Of a stretch of 64,000 nucleotides of DNA, positions 1-12,021 are shown piece after piece (the first letter of the stretch is position 1; every line of letters begins with the position of its first letter). Location of the stretch: the NCBI GenBank assembly GCA_020726505.1, contig JAHLEZ010000007.1, positions 1,674,001 to 1,738,000 of the forward strand, written 5' to 3'. The DNA comes from Leptodontidium sp. MPI-SDFR-AT-0119 (lineage: Eukaryota > Ascomycota > Leotiomycetes > Helotiales > Leptodontidiaceae). The notes under the pieces are model-generated. The model was not told the origin of the DNA. It saw only the letters and a list, made by a program, of their open reading frames with translations, and did no database searches. The translations under genes and the position numbers were made by a program.

Positions 1-686
1 GGGTCCCCATTCGATTCAAGACACATCTATACTTCGAGCAAATCGAATACCAAGCGACGAAGGAACTCGAGGAATTGATGAACCCATCGCCTATAATTCA
101 GTCGACTGGCGGAGTCGGTGGATCTACACAACAGCCAGGCCCGACACATCCAGTACCTGCCCTTCGAACACTCCCCCACTCGAACATCAAGATCTACAAG
201 AACGGACGCTATATCGGCACACCGTTCACCAATCTCCTATCCTTCCTGCCGCCCGCGTCGAAACCTCTCACACAAGTTGGAGCAAGAGAGGGACTGGATA
301 ATGGCATGCTGGGATATTACCCCGCAGTCTCTGTCTTTAGAGGTGGAGCCGCGGAGGTCAACTTTGGCCCTGACTTCTGGTTTCCTCCTGAAGAAGAAGG
401 CGAGCCTGATGATGAAGTAGATATGATTGGCAGCGATCAGCCAGTAGCGAAGAAAGTGCAGAAGCTCAGAGCTACAGGCGACCGATTTGACGAGCAGATT
501 GTGGAGGACATTGTGTACGATCTTGTGGACGAGGTTGATTTCTGGATGCAGGATGGTGGCGTTAGTGGAAAGGGAGCGACAAATGGCGTTCGGTCTTCAG
601 CTGGAGTTTCGGCGCATAATGGAATGCTTGCTGGAGGCGTTTTGGGTTCGGAGGAGATCAAGGAGTTGGTTCAGGAGGACGACTGA
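1..686 (+). CDS. bre2: COMPASS subunit Bre2/Ash2-like, 3' part only
   Basis: The reading frame is open from base 3 to the stop at 684-686, so the 5' part lies outside the window. The visible part holds the end of a SPRY domain: a KNGRYIGTPF strand, then GYYPAVSVF and the VNFGPDFWFPP ending typical of Ash2/Bre2 proteins. An acidic stretch (PPEEEGEPDDEVD) and a C-terminal helix (IVEDIVYDLVDEVDFW) follow. Bre2/Ash2 sits in the nuclear COMPASS/Set1C complex, where it helps Set1 methylate histone H3 lysine 4. The family assignment rests on the SPRY ending and the 'NFGP' motif. No intron is needed in this part. The gene symbol is by homology; fungal annotations also use cps60 or ash2. Confidence 0.8.
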   Translation, partial: VPIRFKTHLYFEQIEYQATKELEELMNPSPIIQSTGGVGGSTQQPGPTHPVPALRTLPHSNIKIYKNGRYIGTPFTNLLSFLPPASKPLTQVGAREGLDNGMLGYYPAVSVFRGGAAEVNFGPDFWFPPEEEGEPDDEVDMIGSDQPVAKKVQKLRATGDRFDEQIVEDIVYDLVDEVDFWMQDGGVSGKGATNGVRSSAGVSAHNGMLAGGVLGSEEIKELVQEDD

Positions 687-925
687 GCTGGAGTTTCGGA
701 GATCCTGATATTTGCAGATATGGCCAGAGGTACCTGGCTCCGTAGATGGTCAATATGACTTGAATGTACCAACAAAGATCTGCTGTCAATAACCAATCCT
801 TGACATCTGCAGCCTTTCTTCTATGGCACTTAGGCGTCGTTCATTGTCCCTAACCAGTCCCATCACATCTGCCAGCATGAATCGAGATTCGGTAGTTTCT
901 ACCGCAATTCTGCGTGTTTGAATCT

Positions 926-1450
926 TCAACCAGTTAGTACATCTATTTTGTTTTGGCGGGGATAATTGATTGCCTTCTGCAGTTTCTCTGCAATACTCTC
1001 AATTCCTCCTTTACTTCTCAACCACAACAATCGATGGAAGAAATCACACTTGTATTGCTGCTGAGTTGCATCAAAACTCCATTCCAATTCCTTCTCTCTC
1101 CCAGTATGGTGTGTGTCCAGAAATGGAAGCTCGTATCTCTTGAAATCATAAATCAGGTCCTTCACAGCATCATTGATAACTTTCGTCGGCCCACCCTCAT
1201 TATACAGTAGTTTCGCTTTCGATTCTTTCTCTTGCGTCCCTTTTTCACGCCGTCGCTTTCGTTTCAGGTACTCGCGCTCTTCGTAGAGGGATTGACGGAG
1301 TGTGGAGAATGCGTCTCTAAGTTGTGATGGAGCTCCCGCGACTGTGAGGAAAGCTCCCCAGAAAGCGTGTATCCAGATCGCGAGAGTGAATGCAAAAGAA
1401 ATAAATCCAATGGCAATGGATGCTACGCTGATGGGAGGGAGGGGTGCCAT
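926..1450 (-). CDS. Small predicted membrane protein, fungal, unknown function
   Basis: A single-exon frame of 174 residues starts at ATG 1448-1450. Residues about 8-40 (ISVASIAIGFISFAFTLAIW onward) form one or two hydrophobic segments. A basic coiled-coil-like stretch (YEEREYLKRKRRREKG) and a C-terminal part rich in aromatic and charged residues (DLIYDFKRYELPFLDTHH, FFHRLLWL) follow. This layout, a membrane anchor plus a cytoplasmic charged tail, is common in lineage-specific fungal proteins, but I recognise no named family. Coding is supported by the uninterrupted frame and the hydrophobic-then-charged composition. The opposite strand shows only short overlapping frames. Confidence 0.55.
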   Translation of the reverse strand: MAPLPPISVASIAIGFISFAFTLAIWIHAFWGAFLTVAGAPSQLRDAFSTLRQSLYEEREYLKRKRRREKGTQEKESKAKLLYNEGGPTKVINDAVKDLIYDFKRYELPFLDTHHTGREKELEWSFDATQQQYKCDFFHRLLWLRSKGGIESIAEKLQKAINYPRQNKIDVLTG

Positions 1451-2557
1451 GCTTTTGTGGATCCATATAGAGAGATGTGGGGTGGAAAGCTTGATTTGAA
1501 GGAACCTGGAAAGTAAATAAGAGCAACGGAGGCTCGGATCAATCGGATCAGACTAAACATCGGATTACTCACCCTATCCTCTAACCAGAAGATAGACTGG
1601 TTCGGGAAACTAGGGCTTGCAATCGAGAGCGACCTTGTTGATGGTGTCTTGCAAACAAAGATAACTTGAACTACGAGAGTCTGGAGATGGCTCGGTTTTC
1701 CCCGGAGAATTGCTGACTGGGCGTTGCACCAAACAGCCAATTGGTGGACCCGACTAGTCTTCCAGTTGCTATTATGCCTTGTTCTGCATTTCTATCTCTC
1801 TTGAGTTCTAATCTCTGGGCGTGGCCATCTTTTTTAGCTGTCTGTAGTCGTTTTACTGGCTTTGGCCCTAAGCACTGGAAACCAAAAAGACGCCTTTCGT
1901 TTGATCCGAGTCTTCTTCAGGATCAGTCCCCGTCTGTTGCCTTCGTGGTAGCTGATTTCACATGTTCTTCTTGTCTGTCAATTCTGAATTAGAAAAACGA
2001 GATTGGCTCGTTCCTTCAGGCCCATTACCAGGGCATACGAGTTCCTGCTGGAGGCTGAGTCTTCCAGGTTGATCTAGGGCTGGTGCAAGGACACGTGACA
2101 CTATACGATGCACCGAGTACGTCAAAACAAGGGCTGTGACGATCCAAGTCATCCTTGACATGCCATCGAGATTAAAGGCGATCCAAGATGAGAGGCTAAA
2201 ATGTGCCTTCGCCTCATCAGGTGACTACTTGCCGACCCCGCAAATATCATGTTAGGATTTGACATGGCTCCCAACGCCCTGGATATGATTCCCAGCATCC
2301 AAGGATGATTTCGAAGTTGTGTAGGATGCGCAATAGTCATGGCGTACAACGTAAGCAGCCATTGACGACTTGTTAGCAAGGCTGCGTGTCGACTACCAGA
2401 GGAGAAAATTTGTGTTTTCTTGCCGAGTTCATCTGGAAAGATAAGAAATCCTCAATCCTGCCATGACAGCCCTTTATTGTTTCTTCACAACACTTTCTTC
2501 TTTACAAAGCTTGTATTAAGCCACTGTTGGAGCTGCACCTTGAAACAGCCTGACATA
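1451..2557. other. Intergenic, no gene recognised
   Basis: Short frames on both strands have no family resemblance and no consistent splice structure. The part just before 2558 probably holds the promoter and 5' UTR of the peptidase gene; no clear TATA box was picked out. Confidence 0.5.
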
Positions 2558-4162
2558 ATGCAGCTCCCTTCACTCGTCCTCTCCATAACACTCGTTGCAT
2601 CTCGAGCACTAGCATTACCATCCCTATCACCTAGAACAAGTCCAAACATATACTGGGGAAATTGCACAGCTTCCGATCCTCCAAATCTTCAGTGTGGGCA
2701 TATTGAAGTTCCCGTCGACTACAATCATCCTCACGGTGTGCAATTCAATCTCACTTTTGCCCGACTTCAGGCTCTCAATGCCACAGATCGTATTGGCAGC
2801 TTGATTTTCAATCCTGGTGGTCCAGGAGGAGCAGCTTCCGATCTTGTATTTCTTCAGGTCCAAGGACTTCCGTTATGGAGCCCTGAACTACTTGCAGAGT
2901 ACGACAGTGAGTATACCCAAATTCCCTTTCCCCTTGGAAGTTGATCCTGTTGTGAGGATCCCGACTCAATTTCGATATTTCATAACTGAAAGTACTTACT
3001 TACTTCTTCTATAGTCATTGGGCTTGATCCACGCGGCACTGGATTAAGCAACCCAATGGTCTGTGATCCAACAATCTGGAATCAACGAGTTTCTACTACT
3101 CCAAAGAGTCAGGAGGAATTCGATCAACTTGTTGCGCACAACAAGGCCTTCGGTGAGAGTTGCAAGGCCGGAACTGGACCTGTCTTTGACTTTATGGGAA
3201 CGGGTAGCGCGGCTAGAGATATGGACATGGTCCGACGAGCACTAAACGAAGACAAACTGAACTACCTTGGATTATCATACGGCTCTAATCTCGGATCAAC
3301 CTACGCTGGGCTCTATCCCCATCGAGTTGGGCGTATGGTTCTCGATGGGGTACTTGATACTTCAGATTCCGATACGTCCTTGCTCTCGACCGAATCCGGC
3401 ACATATGAAGCAACTTTGAACAAATTTTTCGAGTGGTGCAATACAACAAGCGACTGCGCACTGAATGGTCAGGATGTTTCTGGGATCTTCGACGAACTCA
3501 TCTCCAGCGCCAGTGAAACTCCCATACCAGCTCCAGGCTGCACTGTTGGAAATGTCAGCATTTGCAGAAGCGATGCTACAGGCGAGGAAATCCTCAACCG
3601 AGTGCAAGGAGGACTACTGGTTGTTGACAATCCTGTGCTTTCAAAAGGCTGGGCTGGTCTCTCTGTTGCCATCGCAGAAGCAGCACAAGGCAATGCAACT
3701 CTACTGTCAGCTCCCGTCAAAAAGTCCGAAAGCGATTCGGATTTTTCATTCCTGGGTGTCGCCTGTAAAGATTGGTCTCCAAGCTCGAAAAGCTATGTTG
3801 ACTTAGCACTCAAACTTCAAGTTACAAATGCCCTATCGCCCCATACAAGAGGAAGCAGTCAAACTTACCAGGCTCAATCCTCCTGCATCGGCTGGGCATC
3901 TCCTCCGACTCCCGAGCGAGTGTTGAGTCCAAAGCAGGTGGCCAAACTGCCGAAGATTCTTCTTGTCAACGCTTTCTGGGATCCATCAACCTCGATTGCA
4001 TGGGCGAACTCATTGAGACTTCAGATTCCAAGCTCTGTTCTCATTCTCAGAAACGGTAGCGGCCACACTAGCTACTTCAATCATGGCAAGATTTCGGGGG
4101 CAATGGACAAGTTCCTGTTGACCGGTGAATTGCCCGCCCAAGGTGCGATTTTTGATTCGTAG
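2558..4162 (+). CDS. Secreted alpha/beta-hydrolase of the tripeptidyl aminopeptidase (TAP) type
   Basis: Two exons, 2558-2906 and 3015-4162, give 498 residues. The intron 2907-3014 starts GTGAGT and ends TATAG, and the join restores EYD-I-IGLDPRGTG. The start is chosen because a signal peptide follows at once (MQLPSLVLSITLVASRALA). Landmarks are NPGGPGG (oxyanion-hole region), GLDPRGTG, the nucleophile elbow GLSYGSN, and a C-terminal TAP-like domain with the acid region NAFWDPST and the histidine region GSGHTSYF. Proteins of this S33-like group cleave short peptides from N-termini, or hydrolyse proline-rich substrates, outside the cell. Several NxT/S sites are present (NCTAS, NLTF, NATD). The exact substrate cannot be read from sequence. 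Confidence 0.9.
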
Positions 4163-5368
4163 GGATGGATGCCGTGGAATATGGGGGGATATTTGTGAAT
4201 CTGGTGGAGTCTGGGTAGGACTTGTCAGTGCGTTGCTATAGTTGCCTTCATAGTTGATATTTGAAAAGAGTTAACAATCCCACCCCGGATTTTAAATAAT
4301 GAAAGACATTTTTACTCTTCTATCAACACATCCGACGGAACACACAAATATTGCTATCTGTTATAGTCTTGCCCGCTACTTGTCGGATTATGGAAGGAAG
4401 GCTGGATAACAAAACGTGACCGCAGTTTCGATATCTTCGGCGAGACCAAGATAGAACTCTCGAAACAATTTCCCAGAATCGAATTTACACGAATGTGTCT
4501 CGGGCTACTACTCTTAACAGGATCAATGATGCTCTCGGGACATTTGCATTTGAAAAATACGCAAGGCTCCCAAATTTCTGCAGCGAACTCCTTGTGAGTT
4601 TCGCATCCTAGTTGAGGAGGTTCAAGCTGAATATCTGGGATCTTATGACACTAACTAGCATACGGAATCATGCAGCCCTCGGTCTATTCTCGAGTAAGCT
4701 GCCAGAAATGGCTTTAAAAGACTTGGACAGACGTCAGTGACCCCAGATTCTCAACTGACAGGGCTTGGTTCAACCAACTAGAGTCCCGACGTCAAAACAC
4801 ATTGAAGTCCATAATAATATGACGCGCGTCTTCAACTGCAACAGCCGGACATCTCACGGCGGACTATTGGTGAAGAAGGATTTACGGACATCCGGTAGTA
4901 ACCTCAGTAACTTTTAGTAAGCTTTGACCATGCGCTGTCACTAAGCGAGCCAAAGGGGGGAGATCGGCTCATCGGCCACTACACTGCCGAGCCAAACAAA
5001 GTAAAAGATTCAAACCTTCAACAAACATCACATCAACACCGGTCCGAAATGGCAGCTTCTTATTGGAACCACCAATTCACATATCTTGGCGAATCCCGTC
5101 AAGTGCTCAGCCTTTCCGCTCTACACGTATAATGCCGCGTGTATCTGTGCATGATACTGAAACACACCGGATTACACCGTTCTGCTGGGACAGCCTCAAA
5201 ACACACCGCAAGGTGCGTATAAAATCCGCCGGATCTGTGTGGCTGCGTGCATATTCTCGGTGTGGATACGCAAGCTTCTGACAAGAGTAATCCGCATTTG
5301 GATGTCCGGGACTGAAGCGTTTTATCTGGAAAGGTTCCACAGAATGCGCCGATCCTCCTGTCCGTTGA
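4163..5368. other. Intergenic, no gene recognised
   Basis: About 1.2 kb of mixed composition with no frame of recognisable family. A short frame opens at 5049 (MAASYWNHQF) but stops after 27 residues and has no evident continuation. The last part is the promoter of the GPI-protein gene. Confidence 0.5.
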
Positions 5369-5376
5369 TATATAAA
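5369..5376 (+). promoter_or_regulatory. Probable TATA box
   Basis: TATATAAA lies about 70 bp upstream of the ATG at 5445, the usual distance for a strongly expressed fungal secreted-protein gene. A CA-rich leader follows. This is seen in the sequence only; no expression evidence is available. Confidence 0.5.
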
Positions 5377-5444
5377 CCCGAAAGGGTTTCCGTTTCTGAT
5401 GTCCATCCACATCACATCCCATTTCAATATTACCACAAGCCAAA

Positions 5445-6291
5445 ATGAAGTTCACCTCAGCCATTTTGCTTGGCATCTCAGCCAGCCTCGCTAGAGCAGA
5501 TTGGGGCCCAAATGGATTCGGTGGAAACAACTGGGGAAACTGGGGAGGGGGAAGTGGATTTGAGTGTGCTGTTAGTCTTCTACCATTGTTTAAATTCACC
5601 AACTGACAATACTTTCAGAAATCATGCTTCTCCTCAGCATTTCCCGATCAATCAACTGCTTGGTCTAGCGCTTGTGCATCTCAAACTGCCATCGACAGCT
5701 GTGTATCCAGTGCATGTCCCACAGCATCTGCCCAATACTCCAGCGCTTCCAGTATTAGATCCGAGTGGTGCTCTTCGTACTCTAGCTGCTCTACCGCTTC
5801 AGACTCTTGCACGACCGCTTGGCCTTGGTGGAACGGCTCAGGAGGTGACGGATGGGGAGGCATTTGGGGTGGAAGAGGACCAGGTTAGTTATTGTCGATG
5901 TTTACCTCTCACACGATGCTAAGAATTTTAGGTGGAATTTTCACCGTTACGGTCACTACTGGACAGGCTAGTGTAAGATACACTCTATTCTCCAATCCCT
6001 TGCTCTAAAAGATTACTTGCCAGAGCAGCCTGCTACAGGAAAGGAAGAAGACTCCAAAACTACAGTGCTAAAATTTGATAGGGCCTCACCACAAGAACAG
6101 TCACTGTGACTACAACTGCAAGCGGAACCCAGGTTCAGAGCACTCAAACGCAAACCGGAACCATTGTCCTGGCACAGGCTGCTAACTCCCCAACATCAAC
6201 CCCAACTTCTACGAATGCTGCTGCTCCAGGGGCTACGAACGGTGCTGGAGCCTTGGTAGTTGCAGCTCTGGGTGCTTTCATGGCATTGTGA
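5445..6291 (+). CDS. GPI-anchored cysteine-rich cell-surface protein (CFEM-like)
   Basis: Four exons are inferred: 5445-5570, 5619-5883, 5932-5972 and 6082-6291, together 213 residues in one frame. Introns start GTTAGT, GTTAGT and GTAAGA. The order is: signal peptide (MKFTSAILLGISASLARA); a Gly/Asn/Trp-rich linker; a domain with eight cysteines in about 70 residues (CAKSC, SACAS, DSCVSSAC, EWCSSYSSC, DSC); a Gly/Trp stretch; a Thr/Ser-rich stalk with TVTVTT repeats; and a hydrophobic tail (GALVVAALGAFMAL) after small residues suited to GPI attachment. Eight cysteines recall CFEM proteins, but the spacing differs from the classic motif, so heme or effector roles should not be assumed. The third intron (109 nt) could end at other AGs. 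Confidence 0.75.
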
Positions 6292-6775
6292 AGTCTGGAA
6301 GTTGGATGGTTTATGAAGTTCGAGAGTGTATGGGTCATGCGGTGGTCGATGAGAATCACGGGCTAAGTTGGCTTCAAAACTGCATTTTTGCTCAGGTGTG
6401 CGTTCCGGGGAGTACAAATCAGGTCTTTGATATACTTGTATTGGTAATTTGGTCAGCCTTTACACCAGTCCTTCGTTCCATGGTGGAAGTCTATTTCATG
6501 ATTATCTGGATATAATTTTACACTCTTTACATGCTCTCCAAGCGGCTAGTCCGTCATAGTTCTCCTGCTCAATAACTTTCCTTCTCCAAGTCTTCTTCCA
6601 CACAAAAATCATTTATCTTTGCCCAGCGTTGGCCTCCATTCCTCGTCGTGTGGTTCAACCAATAGCGTTGAAACAACGTGAACATTCTGAGCTATCACTT
6701 CCAAGAAGAGCCTTCTCGTTGAAGTATCATTCAAAGTTACAATAAAAAAGTCCATCAACCTTGGCTATCATTGGC
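6292..6775. other. Convergent intergenic region
   Basis: This lies between the 3' ends of the GPI-protein gene and the RING gene. No further gene is seen; it probably holds both 3' UTRs. Confidence 0.5.
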
Positions 6776-7692
6776 TCAGGTGGGTCTCGGTTCTTGAGGC
6801 GCAACGTCTGCGCTATGAGAAGACGAACTTGGTCGTCGATGCTCGTGGTCATGGTGTAGATGGCGGAGCGCCGAGATGTATTCGGGCCCGGTATGTGCTG
6901 ACCTTATTTCACGTAGTCTCGATCGGAATGAAGTACGATCTCGTGTTGCTGTCGGTGATGGAACGGCTAGGGTTGCAACGGGTGCGGATGCAGCAGTGGT
7001 CTCTTCCGAAGCTGCTTCTGGTTCACTCGGCTGGAGATCGTAACGACTGATAACTTTTAGCAGAAAATCACACAACATTGACCGCAGATAACTCACCATA
7101 TAGGACAGGTTCCTGAAACATTCAAAAGCCATGGGTCGATACAAGCCGGATGGAACCGGTGATTACACGGCAGCACACGAACTTCCTCACTGTCCACAAA
7201 ATCTGCTATGCAAATGGAACACTCGGTACCCGTTACAGGCTCCACATCCTTGGTACTTGATTGGTATGTCGGAGGTGGCTGACTGAGGTCGTTCGCAGGG
7301 CTGACTGTAACTTCTCCAGAATTTCTGCTCGTCCTAGAGGTCGACTCGTTATCGCCCAATCCTCCAGTGAGTTCAACGTCCTTCTGTACTCCCTCCTCGG
7401 TGGTCTTGTTGTTGGCACCAAATCTCACAATAGGAATGCTCTCAAGTACAGCCATTGCAAGGCCCTTTTTCTTCGTCTGCTTTGCTCGACCCGGCATTGC
7501 CGGTCGAGGTCCATATCGCTCTGGGTTGCGCCTCCTTCTGATGAGGCCGATCACTAAAAATCCACCGAAAAGTGCAAAGATCACTGCGAATGCAGCGATG
7601 AACACAGTGACTGCGAGGCTGGTTGGCGGCGAGGCATCATTTCTCGATGAACTGGATGTTGCAGCAGCACTTGAAGAGGTAGGAGAGCTCAT
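6776..7692 (-). CDS. Membrane-anchored RING-H2 E3 ubiquitin ligase
   Basis: Two exons on the minus strand, 7097-7692 and 6776-7046, give 288 residues. The 50-nt intron 7047-7096 splits the last zinc-ligand cysteine codon, and splicing restores CPICRYDLQP. A Ser-rich N-terminus precedes a single membrane segment (VTVFIAAFAVIFALFGGFLVIGLI) and an RRRR stop-transfer cluster. The RING-H2 domain reads C-x2-C (ECSIC), LPCNHRFH, ACIDPW, then CPIC, with all eight ligands present. The C-terminal tail is Ser/Arg/His-rich. Such proteins ubiquitinate targets at endomembranes or the vacuole. There is no PA domain, so it resembles the shorter fungal TM-RING group. Substrates are unknown. Confidence 0.9.
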
Positions 7693-10629
7693 GATGGCTG
7701 TGAATGAATCCTTTTCAGCGGGTGGTGATGGTATTCTGAGCTGCTTATTTCCCTAGAACTCCAAAGCTTTTATTTCGACTGGAAGGCTGCTCAGTTTATG
7801 TGTCTGCCCATTTCTTGTGGTGTAGGGGTCATGATAAGCAGCCGTGGTTATGATTTGTATTTAAGTTGGCGACGTGAGGTGGCTGAGTGTACTCGCCGAC
7901 CACCGTGCTGACTTTATTTGATCCGTGTCCGTGGGATGGAGGGGTAAATAGTCCAGAAAATGCCTGCCATGCATAGGCGATTCGACGCTATTAACTTCGA
8001 CCGGCCTAGAGTGATTCCAGATTCCTTGACACCGAAAAAGCCAAGCCTTCGGATGCGCTTTCGCTGGTGCACCAAGAAAGTCGGGAGATATTTGGCAACG
8101 GAATCCGACTTAGTGAAGCTACGTGTACCACAAAATAAACCTCTTGCAGCTGCGCGTTCACTGTTTCCGCCAATCACACTAGGTATATGTCGTAGCGTGA
8201 TCAAGCCCTCGCCCTGGCATTCAAACGTCACCACCATAGCCCCTTTCTTAACCGAGACTCCGCCCCCGAGCTATCCGAACTATCTCATCATCATGATGTG
8301 GTAACCAGTGAGGGGTTGGTTTCTTACTTTGATTCCAAAGTCTGCGCAGGTAGTGAGACTAACCTGTACATGATGCAATAAGATTGGTTCGCATCCCTCG
8401 GATTCTTGACCACGGGTACAACCTTCCGAGGGCTAAGTGTTCGGCACCCCCACATATTGAATATGGGGCTCTGTGCCATTGTTTATTATATGTGGCAGAA
8501 GCTATCACTGATTCCAAACTTTTTGCGTTCCAGATTTTGTTGGTTTGTTTTGTTTTTCACTCAGCTTGCATCCTGCATTTTTATCATGTGTCTCGACAAT
8601 CCCTTGAACAAACCTTTGGTACTCCAACAAGTACTCTTTACATCCTCAATAATTCAATAACAGTTCGCTGCGAGCGAGGAAAGTGTAAAAAATGGAAGTA
8701 GTCCTTCAAGGCTGGCCGTGTGAAGCTTTTCCTTTAAATGCTGTATTATTCCCTTTCTTGCTTACGAAGTTGCGACTGATCGAACTCACTGTACTGAGCC
8801 TGTTACTATTTTATATCTCTATCTCCGCCAGGGCACAGCTTCCTACCTCATGAATATTTTATATCACTTCGAGCTATCACACTTCCGCGTGCGTATCTGG
8901 TTTATATCATCTCCAAATTTATTGTGACAAGAGGTCAGACAGTTAGTTGGCCTGGCAAGTCCACATCGCATTTCTTAATCTCGACGATCTAAGTCCAGGA
9001 CGCCACCGATACGAAGCACAGCTTGTCAGAATTGTTAGTAACTAGTATCTCTTCCTCACTACTCAACAACATAATTACTGTGTATTGAACGATGAGAAAT
9101 GGTCGTGGCAAAGAAACCTGGTGAATGTATCTTTATCGAAAGGTCCTTTTAAAAAAGCCGTGGCTGTTGTCGGGTGTCAGAGAGAAACCAATGAATATAA
9201 GAATGTAGACATTGTCTACTGAATCCAAGAACCATACCATCCTTCTACTGTACTTGAAAGTGACATGCCCAAGCTCCACCTCTAAGGCGGTGATAAGAGA
9301 TACTTGCAGCAAGAAGTAGTGGACCTCCAGACTCCATGCCTGGGTACGTTCGAAAGGGCTTAGCGCTCGCTTAGACAGAGGCCAAAAAGTTTTGTTGCAC
9401 GTCACAAAAGTCGCAGGCAGTATTCATGTCCCAAAGCGGTAATCTTTCAGATCTCTTAATCTGGTATAGCGCGGGTTGGTCCTCACGCAACAACGTCGGC
9501 AAGGCAGACTTCAATCGCAAGAATGCAAAAATTTGGATAGCTGGCATTTACAGAATGGGTGTGTTTCTAATTCAGAGTTGATTACATTTACCTTGAGCCC
9601 AAATTTGAGCCCTCCCGTCCAAACTTCTCCACTCTCATCAAGATGACATCTCGGATCTGTCCCAGTCCCCAAAACTTGGCGACCATCGCCAAAAGAATGG
9701 TATGTCCATCTTCATCGCAAAGTACTCATCCGGGAGTCTGCCGAATCCCTATCATGCAGGTATCCCAGACCTCATGTCGGACAGCACCGGCAAGATCATA
9801 GCCACAAGCTCTTCTCTACTGCGAAGACAGTCAGGCTGGTGATGACCTTCGGCTTATGGGCCTCCAAGCTTCGAGCCTATGTTCACACATATCAAGAACC
9901 CCTCTCATTTGCACTAACATCCATCCCTGCGTGCCGGAAAACCCTGTATGCCAGAAAAAACAATAGGTACTTTGGCTTTAAACCCCTCAAACTCGGTGCA
10001 GATATCAGATATCAGATATCTTTTGATTACTTACTCTGCTGCTGTTTTTCAATTAATACATTATTAATATCTCGTCTTTGAAAATAGATATTGTTATTTT
10101 AGTCATCTTTTTAATCGTTTTATTGTCGGTTTCAAAATTTGTATAAGTTATGCATCTTTGCCCTAGCATATATGTCGAACCCTTTTCGAATTCTGGGGCT
10201 CTAGTACGCATGTTCTGTTAGAAAGAAGTATGATTGTAACATTCAAAGACCCGGAACAGCAGGAAGTCTCGACGCCAAATTAATCCGGGTAGAATAGGAA
10301 GTACATACTCCGAGGGCCAATAAGCGAAGGATGATAGTTACACCATATTTTCTGTCATGACAACTGTATTGCATAGCACACTACACTCATACCACGTGAA
10401 TGTTCCTCGAGAAGCTTCCACGTCAACCTAACTACAGTGAGAAACATCATAGGCAGGACGAAGCTTGCATTCCCAGCATTTAGCCACATCATGATGGTAG
10501 CCTGACACGAAAAATCGACACATCGTTGACCCAGGCTGCATCACGTGACTTCCGGCTCTTACAGATAGTCCTTGACCCCTCAGCCTCGTTGCAAACTTTT
10601 CATCTTGGATCTCACACACACATCTGATA
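7693..10629. other. Gene-poor stretch, no gene recognised
   Basis: Nearly 3 kb with only short, overlapping frames on both strands; the longest, about 7914-8304, are open on both strands and match no family. Composition becomes AT-rich toward 8.4-10.2 kb. A short GATATCA tandem lies near 9999-10020. I see no transposon ends or tRNA here. Confidence 0.5.
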
Positions 10630-11989
10630 ATGGCAGAAATCTTTGGACTTGCCGCTGCTGCTGCTAACGTGCTCGATACCCTCAGTAAAGTCATATCTCT
10701 TATTGACAGCATTCGCAGAGCTCCCGAGGAAGCCCAGGATGTTGCAAACGAGGTGGAATCTTTACGGGCAGTCATTGAAGTTCTTCGACTATCTGCAGAG
10801 CATCCGAACCACATTTTACCTACAGAATGGATTCAGACTACATCTACCGTTCTGAGAAAGGCAAATGCTACGTCTAGAAAACTGGAGACAAGCATACGTA
10901 CTGGAAAGAGTAGAATGTTTTTCTGAACACGACTCAAATGGGTTCTTCGCAGTAAAGACACAAAGAGCTACTGTGATCAACTTCGGAGCTATACTCAAAT
11001 GCTCAATACTCTTCAAGGCAGCATACACTGGTACGTCGCTAAACTATAGGATCGCGGGGTATTTCTCATAGTCACAGGCAAAGTAGCCAGCGCATGGAGG
11101 CAATGATTCATCGCGTGGTCTCGCTTCTCACAGAAGGGCAAGGTCTACCACCGTACACTGAGGCTACCAGAGAAACAGCCGCGCCTGTTCCAAGGTGAGC
11201 GCTCCAGGGGGTCTTTAATATCTACAGAGGACCTCGGTCTGGGTTCTAACAAAGGAAATAGAACCCCTCCCGCTCCTGAAAGACCAATTTCACCAGAGTA
11301 TACAAGACCAGTTTCACCGGCAATCACAACGTCAGAATCCGAAAACAACGATTCCGACGCTAGCGACGAAAGCGACTCGTCTAATTCAGGAGAGGTTTGG
11401 TGTGTAATTCATATGCCATCATGGACAGATGTCAAACTCAATCTAATTGCGAACCTAACATGGTGTAGGAATTATACAAATGGCGATGTCGATGGCGCCA
11501 CCGTTGGATCGGGAGAACTGAGTATTGTTGAAGATGCAAAAAATCATAGGGTTTTTCTGAAGATCAACGGAACCGACACTACTACCTTGAAATACTGGTG
11601 TAAGTCCCACCCAAAAACAACCGGAAATCCAGAGAGCTTACCTCGATAGTGACTTCAAAGACTGAAGTCACAAATTCTTCAGGGGACTTACATATATCAC
11701 ACCTGAGTGATGGCAATGATCTCCCTTTAGAGGAAGGCCTGGCAGATAGCTATTATTATTACGGAAAACTCGTGCGACTCTCGATGTCTAGATCAGGTAA
11801 GATTCACATTGCTCAAGGAAAACTTAATTGCTTCAGTGGTAGAGCTGTCCTAATCATACTGTCACAGATGCTACTGTTGTACAACACAAGATAGGTGGTT
11901 ATACAAGAAGTACATGGGTTGACAAAGACGACTTCGACAGCGGCATTCCGGGGGCAGATGCCAGTGGTAGTGATTGTTGTGTTATGTGA
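10630..11989 (+). pseudogene. Helo-like/SesA-like N-domain protein with CaaX end, one in-frame stop
   Basis: Six exons can be traced: 10630-11030, 11078-11194, 11262-11399, 11469-11599, 11650-11796 and 11868-11989. They total 1056 nt in one frame (351 codons plus stop), broken only by a TGA at 10924-10926 (codon 99). The N-terminus (MAEIFGLAAAAANVLDTLSK) is typical of fungal helical N-domains of the helo-like/SesA class that precede STAND/NLR proteins. After the stop the frame resumes with TRLKWVLRSKDTKSYCDQL, the expected continuation. A Pro/Ser/Asp-rich linker (PERPISPEY, DASDESDSSNS) and a 100-residue unknown segment follow. The end is GSDCCVM, a candidate CaaX prenylation box. The CGA or TGG ancestor of the stop is unknown. 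A natural truncated 98-residue product is possible. Confidence 0.65.
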
Positions 11990-12021
11990 TCTCTACATTT
12001 AATAAATCGCCTCGATTTTCA

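Noticed and set aside
5099..5602. Minus-strand frame of 167 residues before the GPI-protein gene
   Set aside because: It covers the promoter and first exon of the well-supported GPI-protein gene and has no domain.
7914..8304. Overlapping frames of about 110 residues on both strands
   Set aside because: They mirror each other, match no family and have no promoter or splice context; more likely chance openness.
10924..10926. Hiding the helo-like gene's TGA in an intron
   Set aside because: No GT-AG pair of workable length surrounds it, and the frame continues unchanged on both sides.
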